From: Mycolicibacterium rhodesiae JS60
GTDB taxonomy: Bacteria; Actinomycetota; Actinomycetes; Mycobacteriales; Mycobacteriaceae
NCBI GenBank assembly: GCA_000230935.2
Contig: AGIQ01000010.1
Location: 1-64,000, forward strand
DNA length: 64,000 nucleotides
Direction: 5' to 3'
The notes under the pieces were generated by a model that saw only the letters and a list, made by a program, of their open reading frames with translations, was not told the DNA's origin and did no database searches. A program made the translations under genes and the position numbers. Positions within the stretch are counted from its first letter, which is position 1; the number at the start of each line of letters is the position of its first letter. Positions 35,660 through 44,896 of this stretch are shown in pieces.

Positions 35660-36540
35660 TGGCCCACTGCGTGCAGCACAGCGGGCGGGTCGTCGGCAAC
35701 GTCGGCGGCAATGCGACGACGCGCCTCTACGGCGAACTCTTTGTGCAGTTCAAAACCGAGCGCCTGCCGGTCGTAGCGGCGTGCGACGACCACGGTCGTC
35801 CCGCTACCGGCGAAGGGGTCAACGACTAGGCCGCCCTTCGGACTTGCGCAGCGGATGAAAAACTCTGCCAGTCCCTCGGGCATGGCGGCGGTGTGCGCTA
35901 CGCCCTTGTGCTGGTTGTACGTCTGCGGAACCGAGACGACGTTGCCCGGATCGGCACCGCCGCGCAGATAGGTTTTCGTGCGGTCTCTGCCAAATCCGGC
36001 TGCGGTGTTGCGCCGCCCGTTCAGGTCTCTGTCGCGGCGGGCAATCTCGGCTGCGTCGGCCTTGTACGGCACGCGCACGGCGTCCAGATCGAAGTACGGG
36101 CGCGGCCCGCGTGCGAAGTGATAGACGTACTCGAACGAGTCCTTGGTGCGCGGCCCGAAGCGGCCCGGTACGGCGTTCGGTTTGGCCCAGATGTAGGTCT
36201 CTATCCAGCGCCAGCCCATCTGTTGCAGCGACAGCACGAGCTGATAGACATACGGGTGCCGCTGGCCGCGCAACGGCCCGCGATTAGCCACGCGGTTCTT
36301 GATGTTGACGATCAGACTGCCCGTTTCCGCTGTCGCGGTGAGCATTTTCTCGGCGTAGGGCAGAAACCACTCCACGTAGTGGTCCGGGTGAATCCGACTA
36401 TAGGCGCGGGCGTCGGCGTACGGCGGCGACGTAAAGAACAGGTCTACGCTGCCGGGCGGCAGCCCGGGTAAAAGGTCGGCAGCGTCCCCTTGGACGACAC
36501 TCTGAGCAAGCATCCGACCCAACCGAACCCGCGTCGCCAT
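35656..36540 (-). CDS. Type II DNA methyltransferase (SPPY class, N4-cytosine or N6-adenine)
   Basis: The 294-residue product has motif IV FFTSPPY at about residues 34-40 and motif I DPFAGSGTT at about 244-252. This is the beta-class circular order. SPPY favours N4-cytosine methylation, though some N6-adenine enzymes share it. It is upstream of and coupled to the endonuclease, so the host is methylated before cutting begins. The ATG at 36540 is used; a Met at residue 10 is an alternative. It is the modification half of a type II system. Confidence 0.88.
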   Translation of the reverse strand: MATRVRLGRMLAQSVVQGDAADLLPGLPPGSVDLFFTSPPYADARAYSRIHPDHYVEWFLPYAEKMLTATAETGSLIVNIKNRVANRGPLRGQRHPYVYQLVLSLQQMGWRWIETYIWAKPNAVPGRFGPRTKDSFEYVYHFARGPRPYFDLDAVRVPYKADAAEIARRDRDLNGRRNTAAGFGRDRTKTYLRGGADPGNVVSVPQTYNQHKGVAHTAAMPEGLAEFFIRCASPKGGLVVDPFAGSGTTVVVARRYDRQALGFELHKEFAVEARRRIAADVADDPPAVLHAVGQ

Positions 36541-36652
36541 AGCCGGATACTAAGCCAGCCCCACCCACACCACCCGGCAGGCGCGCCCGACGCCGCTGCC
36601 CGCTTTCGCCATGTTTACGCAGCTCAGCCCCGCAAGGAAAAGGCCGTACGTG

Positions 36653-39600
36653 TCACTGGGCACGGCTGCGGCCGAGTGCGCGGTCGGTGTCGCCGCTCAT
36701 GCTTTGCAGGCGGTCGTGTACTCCGTGGGCGCTGCGGTGGTTCTGTATGAGGCGTTCGTATTCGGTCAGCGCGGCGGTGATCTCGGGGGTGTGCTGCTGC
36801 GGGTCTAGGTCGCTGGCCTGGGTGAGGGCGGCCTGCAGGTCGGGGGACTCGGATGGGACGGGGTGGTTGCGGACGGTGTGGTCGGCGCTGAGCGTGCGCG
36901 ACCAGGGCAGGTCTTTACTGAGCAGTCGCAGCAGCGGCGCCGACGGTGCGGCCGACCATTGGCGGGCATCGGTGTCGATGAGCACCAGGCGGACGTCTGC
37001 ACTCACTGCACTCTCGGCGAGGTCGGCAATCTCGGTGAGGGCCAGGCGCTGGGCGTGATCGACCACGACGATGGTGCCCGGTGCTGTGGTGGCGGGCTCG
37101 AAGCGAAGTGTTGCGGCGTCGACCATCTCGGGGTGCAGCGCTGCAGTGTGCGGGTCGTTGAGGACGTCGTCGGGAGCCGACCACACGATGTGCCGATCGT
37201 CGGCCGCGGCGGCGTCGGCCAGGACGGCCATCTGGGGGATGAGTTCGGCGCGGTCGGTCGCGGTGACGGCGGTGACGGCGAATGGGTTGGCCGCCACGGA
37301 CGCTAACGCGGGGCCGGCCGACAGCTTGGCCAGTGCTTCGCGGTCGAGGCGCAGGGGGGGTTGGAAGGTGTTGTGGCCGGCGCCGGCGAGCACCCGCAGT
37401 TCGGTGGTGATGCGGGGTAGCTGCTCGACGATGTGATCGGCGGTGCGCATCTGGGCCTCGGCGAAGGCGCGCGAAGCGGCGGATTCGGCGGTCAGTAGTT
37501 GGTCGAGCTGGCGGCGCAGTTCGGCACGTCGGGCGCCGAGGAGTCTGTCGTCCTCGTCGCGGCATTGCGCCAGCAGCGCATCCACGTCGGCGTGGGTGAT
37601 GATGTTGTCTGCGCCACCTGCGGCGGCCTCGCGGCGTTCGGTGACTTCCCGCAGCGCCGGGTACCAACGTTCGGCGGGTGTGTGCTTGGGCAGCACTGTC
37701 TCTTTGAGCCAGTTGAGGTGCTGGGCGGCCGAGGCCACGTCGAGCGGGACGCTGTCGGCGTCGGTGCGCAGTGTGTCGTAGTCGCGTTGGGCGGCGTCGA
37801 TCAACGCCAGGCTGCTGGTGTAGGTCTCGTCGTCGTCGTGCCAGCGGTCGAGAACGGATTCAATCTCTGCCAGGTACGGCCGGTCGGCGTCGGCGCGCGC
37901 CCGCATCGCCGTGATCCGGCTGCCTGCGGCCTCGATGGCGGGGCCTCCGGTGGTGGATCTCACCTGGGTGGCGAGGGTCTCGTAGTCGGCCAGGGCCGCC
38001 TCGTACCGCTCGCGCAGGGCACGCACATCGACCTGTGCGGCGGCAAGTGCGGCGGCCGGAGCGGGCCTCGTGGTGGACAAAGAATCGAAGTCGATGTAGT
38101 CCTCGGGAGCGGCGTACTCATCGTCGGGCGGGGCCAGCGACAGGTCCTGGTGGGGGTCGGCGGGCAGGTCGTCATGGAAGCCGAGTGCGGCGGCAAGCAC
38201 GTCTGGGTCGGACAGCGCGTCGGTCAGCACAAGAGGATCGGCGGCAGGGTGGGGGCGTTCGGGGTCGGGGTGAAGGTGTTGGAGTTCTTCGTATTCCTCG
38301 TCGCTCAGCGGAGGGTGCTCGGGTGTTGGGATGTCGTGGTCGTAGGGGGTGTCGGTGGTGAACAGGTCGATGGAGTAGGTGAGCAGGCGGGCGTACTCGT
38401 CGGGTCGAAGGTGATGTGTCAGTGCGGCGTCAGCGTCGGCGAGGTGCTCGGCGGCGACCTGCAGCAGATCCAGCGGTTGCCACCGCTGAGGGTCTGCGGC
38501 CGCGATGGCCGACACCAGTGCGGGGAATGCTGGGTCGGCGGCGATGGTCTCGGCCAGGGCGCTGCCGAACACGGTGTGCAGTTCGGGCAGCCAGGCTGGG
38601 CGCAGCCCGTTGTGGGCCGTCTCGACGATGGCCGGCGACAGTGTTCCGCACAGCCGCCACCACAGGGCCGCGGCGGGAAGATCGTCGGGCAGTGGGCGTT
38701 CGCCGGCCGCGGTGACGACGAGTTGTTGGACGTTGACTCCGGTGCGGGAGGCCTCGGCGAGGTGGGTAGCCAACTGTGGCCAGAACGGGTCTTTGCGGAT
38801 ATGGGGGTTGATGGAGTCGACCAGTTCGTTGTAGCGGCGGTGGCCGATCTGGGCGCCGACGACGGTGGCGGCCCGCTTCTCGAGGCGGTGTTGGGCGGCG
38901 CGCAGACGAGCCGGATACTGCTCGGCTCCGGCGATGCGGGTGTCGGCGTCATCGACGTCGGTGGCGGCCCGGTAGACGGCCAGATCGGCGGCCAGCGTGG
39001 CGTCGGGGCCGACGATGGGTCGCGCCCAGCGGGGTGCGGTGGCCGCTGTCCAGGCCGCCACGTCGTCGCGCACGGCGGTGTCGAGGTCGCAGATCAGTTC
39101 GGCGCGGCGGCTCAGATACGGGCCCCAGCGGGGGTCATCGCGCAGCCGTGAGGGGATGGCCGGAAGCCACGGCAGCGGCCCGGTGCCCCCGGAATGCGAA
39201 CCTGACGGGTCGAGTCGCCAGTCGATCACTGCGGCGGGATCGGCGGCGTCATCGAAGCCGCCGGCGCGCACCACAGCGGTGAGCCGCTTGAGCGGGTTGT
39301 AGCCGTTGGCGGCGATCAGCGACAGGTGCTGGCGCAGCACCGGCCACGCAGCGGCCGTGGTCAGGCCGGGCAGAATCTCCTCGGCGTGCCGGTCGAGCGC
39401 GGCATGCTCGGCGGGGGTGAGCAGCTGCTCGGCCCCCGACCCGACGGCGTGGTTGTACATGTGCGCGGCGGCTGAGAGTCGGCGGCGCGGGTCGGCGGTT
39501 TCGCGCTGCAGTGAGGTGGCCGACACCTGGGCGGCGTCGCGGCCAAGGGCACGTGTCAGCACGTCCACGGCTGTGTCGGGGTGGGTTGCCTTCGGGGTCA

Positions 39601-42538
39601 GGATGCGGTGGGGATCGTTTTCCGCCGTAGAGAAGTAGATGTGGTTTTCGCGCACACCGCGGGTCAGCGCGGTGTAGATCTGCTGGCGGCTGAGCCGGTC
39701 AGAACCGACGGTGTGGCAGCGATGGCGGGCCGTGGCACCCTGTGCGCTGTCGATGGTGGCGGCGTATCCGAGAGTGACGTGCGCCCGCACGTAGTCGCCA
39801 GGAAGGTGGCGGTGGGCTCCGGATTCCAGATGGGTCACGGTCAGTGATCCGTCGGGTTCCACGGCGCTGACTTCCCACCGATAGCCGTTGCGAACGAAGT
39901 CGTTGGAGCCGACGGTGAGCATCCGCGCGTTCTTCTTGGTGAACACGATGTCGCCCACGCTGGCGCGCGAACCACCGGCCAATCCGGCTTCCCTGGTGGG
40001 TGCTTGGTCGCCCAGGGAGGTCAGTCGGTGCAGTCGGGCACGCTCGTTGAGTTCGGTCACCAGGTCGTGGGTGGGCGCCAACAGCAGGGAGTGGTGGCCC
40101 TGTTCGTTGTCCTCGCGCCAGGCGTCGAACGCCATGTCGAGGGCCATCGCGTCGGTGCCGACATGGACTCGCTGGTGGTCGATGTAGAAGGCGATGCCCG
40201 AGGGGTCGCCCTCGCGCATCGCCAGCCCGGCCTGGGCCTCGGCGGGGGAGGCGAACCGCATCACCTGCGACAAAGTGATGGCTTCACTGCTGTGGGCGAG
40301 GTCGCGCAACACGCCACCGGCGCTGATCGACGCCAACTGCTTGTCGTCTCCGATCAGCCGCACCGACGCACCTCGGGCCAGCGCTGCTGAGATCACCGCA
40401 TCGAGTGCGAGGGTGCCGGCCTTGCCCGCTTCGTCGATGATGAGAAGGGTTGTGTGGTCGATACGGTCGAACCACTCGCGGGCGGGATCGCCTGCATCGG
40501 CGTACGGGTTGTTGTGCAGCCAGTTGAACTTGTCCACGGTGTCGGCGACGTCGATGTCGATTTCGTCGCGCAGGATTTGGGCTGCACTTGCGCTGGGGGA
40601 CAGCCCGATCACGGTGCCACCGGTGCCCTCCCATGCCCGCGCCAACGCCGACATCGCGGTGGTCTTCCCAGCCCCTGCCGGGGCCAGCGCGAGCATGACT
40701 CGCTGACCGCGGCTGGCCATCTGGCGGACCAGTTCGGCTTGGCCGGCGTTGAGTTCGCGCCGGTGCGCGGCCTCGGACAGCAGCGCCATTTCGACCTCGA
40801 TGGGATCGACTCGCCGGCCGTCGGTGAGGGTGGCGGCAGCCAGGATGCGCTTTTCGGCGGCCAGGAATTCGGCGCTGGTGTAGGTCTGGCTGCCCGCCAG
40901 CCGGTAGACGCTGGTGCCGTCTTTGCGGCGCAGCACTGCCGGTTCGCCAAGGTCGGTGTCGGGGCTGCTGGCGTGGCGGATACTCAACGGTTCCGACAGT
41001 GCGATGTCGGCGATCTGCTCGGCTAATCCGTCTGTGTTGGCGTGCCCGGTGGACCGGGTCAGACGCAGTGCTTCGGCCAGAATGTGGGTGCGTTGCCAGG
41101 TCGAACGTGACTGGGAAACGACGGCGATGACGCGCTGCGCCTGGGTGGTGAGCCAGTCGGAGGTGATGGTTGCAGCGCTGCGGGCGCGGCCGCTGAGGCA
41201 GCGCCCGAGCATCGCGTTGAGTGCCTGCTCGTCACCGAGAAGTCCGATCGCTTGGGCGCGCCATTCCTGCCGCTGTTCGGCCAGCGAACGGGGTTCGTGC
41301 TTGGCGGCGCGGGTCGAAAGGTTGGCCTGTTGGAACAGCGCGATCGACTCGGGTGTCGTCGGTTCGCGGCCGTGTTCGGTTTGAAACTTCTTGGCCAATA
41401 CGGCGTATTCGGCGTCGATCGCGGCCCGCCGAGAGGACCACAGCTCGAGAAGTTCGGGAGTGACGCCGACGACTTCGCGGACCTCGCGCTTGCCGTCAGG
41501 GGTGTGTGCGCGTGAGGCGAACCGCATCCCCAGTTCGGCGCCGAGGTATGCCTCAATGCGGGTGTTGTACAGCTCTGAGGCGGCGACGGTGGAGGCGTAG
41601 AGGGGTCGCCCGTCGAGGGCATACCAGCGCCAGATTCCGTCGGTTCCTTGTGCGCGAACCTTGTTCGACACTGCGACGTGGGTGTGCAGTCCGGGGTCGG
41701 CGGCGCGGGTGTCACGGTGCAGGAAGTGGGCGGCGATGAATCCGTCTGTGTCGATCTGCGCAACACCTTGCGCGCCGATGCGCGTGTAGGCGGCGTGGTC
41801 CTGCAGAAAGTTCTGCGCGTCCTCGACCGCGCGCGTGTGGCACTTCTCGATAATCTCGGCGATGTGCAGCGGGGCCAGCGCGTAGAGCGCGGACACGCTT
41901 TTGACCGGGGTGTAGGTCATGTCGTAGCCGGCCACTGAGGTGGTGAGCTGGCGGGTGCCGCGGGCGATGTATCCGGTCAACTCGCGTTCGTCGGCGGGGG
42001 GTCGGGCGTGGTCTTCTTCGAACATTTCGGTGGCGATACGAGTACGCATCGCGGCCCGCAGTTCTTCATCAATGGGGGCGTTCCAGTGCTTGCCCTGACT
42101 GATGTTGTGGTCGCGGAAAGCCACAGCAAGCCGTTGCTGCAGCGCGGTTTCCCCGGCGTTGACGTGGAAGGGGCGGCCGAGTTTGACCGCGGCCAGCGCA
42201 CCGTTGCGGGTCGCGCCTTGAGCCATCAGGTGCCGCGCCAGCGGGGTCGCGTTGGGGTGGACTCCGAGACCGAAGAGACTCTTCATCTGATCCTCGGTGA
42301 CCTCGGACCCGGCCTCGACGTTCCATAGTTGGGCGCCTTGGTCGGTGTGAGCGCGGTGCGCCATCCCAGCGGACAACCCGGCCAGCCCGCGCCCCGCCCA
42401 GCGGCCCGGCGTCTCGCCCTTGGAGGAGTAGTAGTCCCCGAGGGAGTCGGGTCCGGTGTGGGTGCGGTCATGGGCAGCCACCTGCCGCACCAGATACAAG
42501 TATCCGGTGCCGGCAGTCAACTTGTGAATGCCCATCAC
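36653..42538 (-). CDS. traA: MobF-type relaxase-helicase (TraA-like)
   Basis: This protein of 1961 residues nicks oriT and unwinds the transferred strand. The N-terminal TrwC-type relaxase has the tyrosine pair in LGDYYSSKGETPGRW (about residues 31-46) and the metal-binding histidines in FLHRDTRAADPGLHTHV (about 268-284). The RecD-like helicase follows, with Walker A APAGAGKTT (about 615) and Walker B LLIIDEAGKAG (about 697). A long C-terminal part with coiled-coil and a further DxxQ-like segment ends the protein. The start chosen is GTG 42538, 7 bases after the -10 TAGCGT (42546-42551); ATG 42535 is the next codon. It is divergent from the coiled-coil/HTH gene across the likely oriT. Confidence 0.93.
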   Translation of the reverse strand: MMGIHKLTAGTGYLYLVRQVAAHDRTHTGPDSLGDYYSSKGETPGRWAGRGLAGLSAGMAHRAHTDQGAQLWNVEAGSEVTEDQMKSLFGLGVHPNATPLARHLMAQGATRNGALAAVKLGRPFHVNAGETALQQRLAVAFRDHNISQGKHWNAPIDEELRAAMRTRIATEMFEEDHARPPADERELTGYIARGTRQLTTSVAGYDMTYTPVKSVSALYALAPLHIAEIIEKCHTRAVEDAQNFLQDHAAYTRIGAQGVAQIDTDGFIAAHFLHRDTRAADPGLHTHVAVSNKVRAQGTDGIWRWYALDGRPLYASTVAASELYNTRIEAYLGAELGMRFASRAHTPDGKREVREVVGVTPELLELWSSRRAAIDAEYAVLAKKFQTEHGREPTTPESIALFQQANLSTRAAKHEPRSLAEQRQEWRAQAIGLLGDEQALNAMLGRCLSGRARSAATITSDWLTTQAQRVIAVVSQSRSTWQRTHILAEALRLTRSTGHANTDGLAEQIADIALSEPLSIRHASSPDTDLGEPAVLRRKDGTSVYRLAGSQTYTSAEFLAAEKRILAAATLTDGRRVDPIEVEMALLSEAAHRRELNAGQAELVRQMASRGQRVMLALAPAGAGKTTAMSALARAWEGTGGTVIGLSPSASAAQILRDEIDIDVADTVDKFNWLHNNPYADAGDPAREWFDRIDHTTLLIIDEAGKAGTLALDAVISAALARGASVRLIGDDKQLASISAGGVLRDLAHSSEAITLSQVMRFASPAEAQAGLAMREGDPSGIAFYIDHQRVHVGTDAMALDMAFDAWREDNEQGHHSLLLAPTHDLVTELNERARLHRLTSLGDQAPTREAGLAGGSRASVGDIVFTKKNARMLTVGSNDFVRNGYRWEVSAVEPDGSLTVTHLESGAHRHLPGDYVRAHVTLGYAATIDSAQGATARHRCHTVGSDRLSRQQIYTALTRGVRENHIYFSTAENDPHRILTPKATHPDTAVDVLTRALGRDAAQVSATSLQRETADPRRRLSAAAHMYNHAVGSGAEQLLTPAEHAALDRHAEEILPGLTTAAAWPVLRQHLSLIAANGYNPLKRLTAVVRAGGFDDAADPAAVIDWRLDPSGSHSGGTGPLPWLPAIPSRLRDDPRWGPYLSRRAELICDLDTAVRDDVAAWTAATAPRWARPIVGPDATLAADLAVYRAATDVDDADTRIAGAEQYPARLRAAQHRLEKRAATVVGAQIGHRRYNELVDSINPHIRKDPFWPQLATHLAEASRTGVNVQQLVVTAAGERPLPDDLPAAALWWRLCGTLSPAIVETAHNGLRPAWLPELHTVFGSALAETIAADPAFPALVSAIAAADPQRWQPLDLLQVAAEHLADADAALTHHLRPDEYARLLTYSIDLFTTDTPYDHDIPTPEHPPLSDEEYEELQHLHPDPERPHPAADPLVLTDALSDPDVLAAALGFHDDLPADPHQDLSLAPPDDEYAAPEDYIDFDSLSTTRPAPAAALAAAQVDVRALRERYEAALADYETLATQVRSTTGGPAIEAAGSRITAMRARADADRPYLAEIESVLDRWHDDDETYTSSLALIDAAQRDYDTLRTDADSVPLDVASAAQHLNWLKETVLPKHTPAERWYPALREVTERREAAAGGADNIITHADVDALLAQCRDEDDRLLGARRAELRRQLDQLLTAESAASRAFAEAQMRTADHIVEQLPRITTELRVLAGAGHNTFQPPLRLDREALAKLSAGPALASVAANPFAVTAVTATDRAELIPQMAVLADAAAADDRHIVWSAPDDVLNDPHTAALHPEMVDAATLRFEPATTAPGTIVVVDHAQRLALTEIADLAESAVSADVRLVLIDTDARQWSAAPSAPLLRLLSKDLPWSRTLSADHTVRNHPVPSESPDLQAALTQASDLDPQQHTPEITAALTEYERLIQNHRSAHGVHDRLQSMSGDTDRALGRSRAQ

Positions 42539-42778
42539 GGCTCGGACGCTAGGCAGCGGTGATGACGATCCCAAGCCTGCGACACCCCCTGCCACCCAAC
42601 CGGCGTTACCGGTTCGTGACCTCAGTGCAAGAGGTGTGTGGGACAAAAACAGGGCTGATAGGTGGAGGTGCTGGTGGGAAGGGGTGCGGGCTGGGATTTG
42701 GGCGGTGACGGAAGGTGATGGTGGGAGGGGGAGTTGGGAGGGTGATTACGTCAGCAGGGCTGGTTACAGTCCGCAAGC
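42539..42778. other. Candidate oriT and divergent promoter region
   Basis: This 240-bp gap lies between the relaxase and a divergent small DNA-binding protein, the usual place for oriT. It has an inverted repeat AACCGG-CGTTA-CCGGTT at 42598-42614 and a strongly purine-skewed stretch at about 42650-42745. A -10 TAGCGT with a -35 TTGGGA 17 bp upstream faces the relaxase, and TACAGT lies 8 bases before the 42779 start. The nick site cannot be assigned from sequence alone. Confidence 0.5.
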
Positions 42779-43324
42779 ATGAGAAATGCAACGAAGAAAT
42801 CAGGGAATCTGCAACGGGCTTTGGAGGCGCGGCGCCGGGCGAATGCTGAGCGGGAGGCGCGTGAGCGGGCGATTGTCCAGTCGCTCAAGGAGTTCCTGGA
42901 CGAGCTGGACAAGCTGGAGCACATCGAGCAGTCCGCAGCCAAGGATGAAGAGGCGGCGCTGGCCAGGGCCGCCGAGCAGATCGCTCGGATCGAGCGCGAG
43001 TTGAACGAACGGCTGGAGCGGGTTCGGCGCAGCGCGCAGGAGAAGGCGACGACGATTCGGCGGGCGGCCGGGGCTGCGGCGAAGGTGCTGCGGACCAATG
43101 GCGAAACGATCGCCGGTATCGCAGCGCAGAGTGGTCAGACCCAAGCGCGGGTGCGAGAACTGTTGCGTCTGGCCGACAGCGGACAGGACGAGGCCGGCGG
43201 GCAGGGTGAGGATGCGACAGGCGCGGGCAGCGGCGCGGATAGCGCAGCGCCGGTTGGTGATCCGTCGCCGGTGAGCGAAGAGGCTGCCGCGGTGGATCCA
43301 GCCACCGAGGCACTGAGCGCCTGA
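42779..43324 (+). CDS. Coiled-coil/HTH protein, candidate relaxosome accessory factor
   Basis: The 181-residue protein is a long charged coiled coil (residues about 8-95). It is followed by a short helix-turn-helix-like segment (ETIAGIAAQSGQTQARVREL, about 108-127) and a disordered acidic tail. A coiled-coil dimer with a DNA-binding end, transcribed away from the relaxase gene across the candidate oriT, fits a relaxosome accessory protein that bends or marks oriT. This is inferred from position and shape; no family is recognised. The start is ATG 42779, probably near-leaderless. Confidence 0.55.
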   Translation: MRNATKKSGNLQRALEARRRANAEREARERAIVQSLKEFLDELDKLEHIEQSAAKDEEAALARAAEQIARIERELNERLERVRRSAQEKATTIRRAAGAAAKVLRTNGETIAGIAAQSGQTQARVRELLRLADSGQDEAGGQGEDATGAGSGADSAAPVGDPSPVSEEAAAVDPATEALSA

Positions 43325-43332
43325 CGACTCGG

Positions 43333-43863
43333 ATGAGGCAGGGCCGCGAGTTAGTGGTCGACCCGGTGCGTCATGCCAGCGAGATCGCGCAGTTTTTTGC
43401 ACACGTGGTGCGCGGTCCTGGGCGGCAGGACTGCTGGCTGTGGACCGGGGCCATCGGAACAGATGGATACGGGCGTTTCGCGTTGCGGCGCAGCGGCTGG
43501 CGGCACCCGGTGATGGTACGGCCACCGCGCTATGCGCTGGCGTCCGCGCAGGCGGGGGAACCGCTACAGGGGGATGTGCGTGCGCTGCACGAGTGCGACG
43601 TGACTTTGTGCGTGCGGGTGGTGACCGCCGAGGAGATTCGTGGCGGGGTGCGAGCACACGTGATGGCGGGCACTCAGCAGGAGAACATGGAGCAGATGGC
43701 GGCGCGGGGCCGCGGTGGTGGCCGGCCGACGGTGATCGCGCGGGGCGCGGGTGTAAGAGCGCGACGCGAACGGGCTCTGGCACTGCGGGCGGCGGTGCGG
43801 TCGGGGTGGGATGCGGCCGCGGTGGAGGCGGCGATGCTCGGGACGCAGCCACGGTTGTGGTGA
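43333..43863 (+). CDS. HNH-endonuclease-like protein
   Basis: This 176-residue protein contains CWLWTGAIGTDGYGRF (about residues 34-49), R-Y-A-L, then LHECDVTLCVRV (about 83-94) and HVMAGTQQENM (about 106-116). This is the pattern of small phage-type HNH proteins (His, Glu/Cys, His and an Asn near the end). It starts 8 bases after the coiled-coil gene and is closed by a perfect terminator. Such proteins can be homing or packaging nucleases. Here a role in DNA processing is possible but not shown. The tail is basic. Confidence 0.6.
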   Translation: MRQGRELVVDPVRHASEIAQFFAHVVRGPGRQDCWLWTGAIGTDGYGRFALRRSGWRHPVMVRPPRYALASAQAGEPLQGDVRALHECDVTLCVRVVTAEEIRGGVRAHVMAGTQQENMEQMAARGRGGGRPTVIARGAGVRARRERALALRAAVRSGWDAAAVEAAMLGTQPRLW

Positions 43864-43880
43864 GCCCGAACGGCTTTTCA

Positions 43881-43920
43881 GCGACGGGTGCGGAGTTTGA
43901 ATCCGCACCCGTCGCTTCTT
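43881..43920 (+). terminator. Perfect 14-bp stem terminator
   Basis: GCGACGGGTGCGGA (43881-43894) pairs perfectly with 43902-43915 around a 7-base loop (GTTTGAA), followed by TTCTT. It ends the 42779-43863 plus-strand pair. Confidence 0.85.
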
Positions 43921-44007
43921 CGTGGCTCGATTCTTGACGGCTGGGTGGCCGGACAAGAAGTGAGCTGGCCCGCCCCTTGGTGGGGACGGGCCAGCTCGGC
44001 GGGTTGG

Positions 44008-44307
44008 TCAGGCGTCGGGATCTGCGCCGGTTTGGGCGATGATCGCTTCCGCGTCGGCGAAGTAGTAGCCGGCGTACTGCATCTCGGCGGGTGTTGAGGT
44101 GGGATCGCAGAGGACCTCGGCGGCGTAGTCGCGGGCCGCCAGCGCGTATTGGCGGCGGCGGTGGCCGTCGTCGGCGTTGACGGCGGTGTGGATGTCGGCG
44201 CGGGCCATGGCCAGCGACAGGCGGGTGCTGTTGGCGGCCGGGTGCACGATCGCGGCGTCGCCGGGATGGTCGGTCGGGTCGGTGGTCGCGATGGCGATGT
44301 TGGTCAT
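44008..44307 (-). CDS. Small hypothetical protein
   Basis: The 99-residue helical protein starts at the ATG at 44307, preceded by GGAG; the frame is open further upstream but without a ribosome site. It is rich in Ala, Asp and Tyr, with no membrane segment or catalytic motif. It stands alone between the terminator at 43881 and a 589-base region without a convincing gene. Function unknown. Confidence 0.55.
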   Translation of the reverse strand: MTNIAIATTDPTDHPGDAAIVHPAANSTRLSLAMARADIHTAVNADDGHRRRQYALAARDYAAEVLCDPTSTPAEMQYAGYYFADAEAIIAQTGADPDA

Positions 44308-44896
44308 GATGTGTGCTCCGTTCGGGTTGGTGATCAGTGCGCCGGTTAGCGCTGGGGTGCGGTCAATCGGTCGAGGGTGGGCGGTCAACCCCGAAGAGTC
44401 CGCGCCGGGCGCAGCGGGGTTTTCGGCCCGCGAGCGGCAGCGAGCTCGATAGGGCCGAAAAGGTCACTCGGCCCCGCGTAGCCCGGTGTGGGCGTGGGTT
44501 GACCGGTCGGGGGCCCCGACCGATTAGGCTGGGCGCCCCTGCTGACAGGTGAGGGGGTGAGGGGCTACGGACGCGCCCGCCGCCAGGCGGGCATCCGGCG
44601 CCCGCCAGGGCGACGCGGCCGTCGCGTGCGCCGGTGCGCCATTGGCGGTGCATCGACAGTTCGGTGAATCCGCCGGGGAGTCCAGCGCCCGTCCGGTGAG
44701 CGCGCGCGGGAAGCGTGCGGGGCGCCCAGACGGGCGTGGGGTATGAACCGCGCACCGTTGGCCCAGGGCCGGGCCAGGGCGCGCCTCACTGGTTGCGACG
44801 TCGAAGTACTTCATGGCGCTTGGTCTTTCGGTTTCCTGCAGTGGGCGATGAGGGTGGGGGTGTGGGGGGAGCACACCCCCACCCGGCCGGGTGGCT
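44308..44896. other. Structure-rich region with no convincing gene
   Basis: This 589-base stretch has two notable structures: 10-bp arms TTTTCGGCCC (44420-44429) and GGGCCGAAAA (44452-44461) enclosing an inner stem, and a 19-bp palindrome CGGTCGGGG-G-CCCCGACCG at 44504-44522. A CACCCGG/CCGGGTG hairpin (about 44879-44892) probably ends the methyltransferase operon. A 96-codon minus frame from ATG 44814 (MKYFDVATSE) has a weak ribosome site and low-complexity content and is not called. The region could hold an RNA gene or an origin-like structure. Confidence 0.4.

Noticed and set aside
36611..36630. Another GTTTACGCAGCT match to the shared promoter element
   Set aside because: No -10 at the expected distance and no plus-strand gene follows; it lies between two minus-strand genes.
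37499..39151. 550-codon plus-strand frame inside the relaxase gene
   Set aside because: Antisense shadow of the relaxase C-terminal region; Gly/Val-rich and without a promoter or ribosome site.
44363..44755. 130-codon minus-strand open frame in the structured gap
   Set aside because: Low-complexity Arg/Pro/Gly content, no ribosome site, and it overlaps both palindromes.
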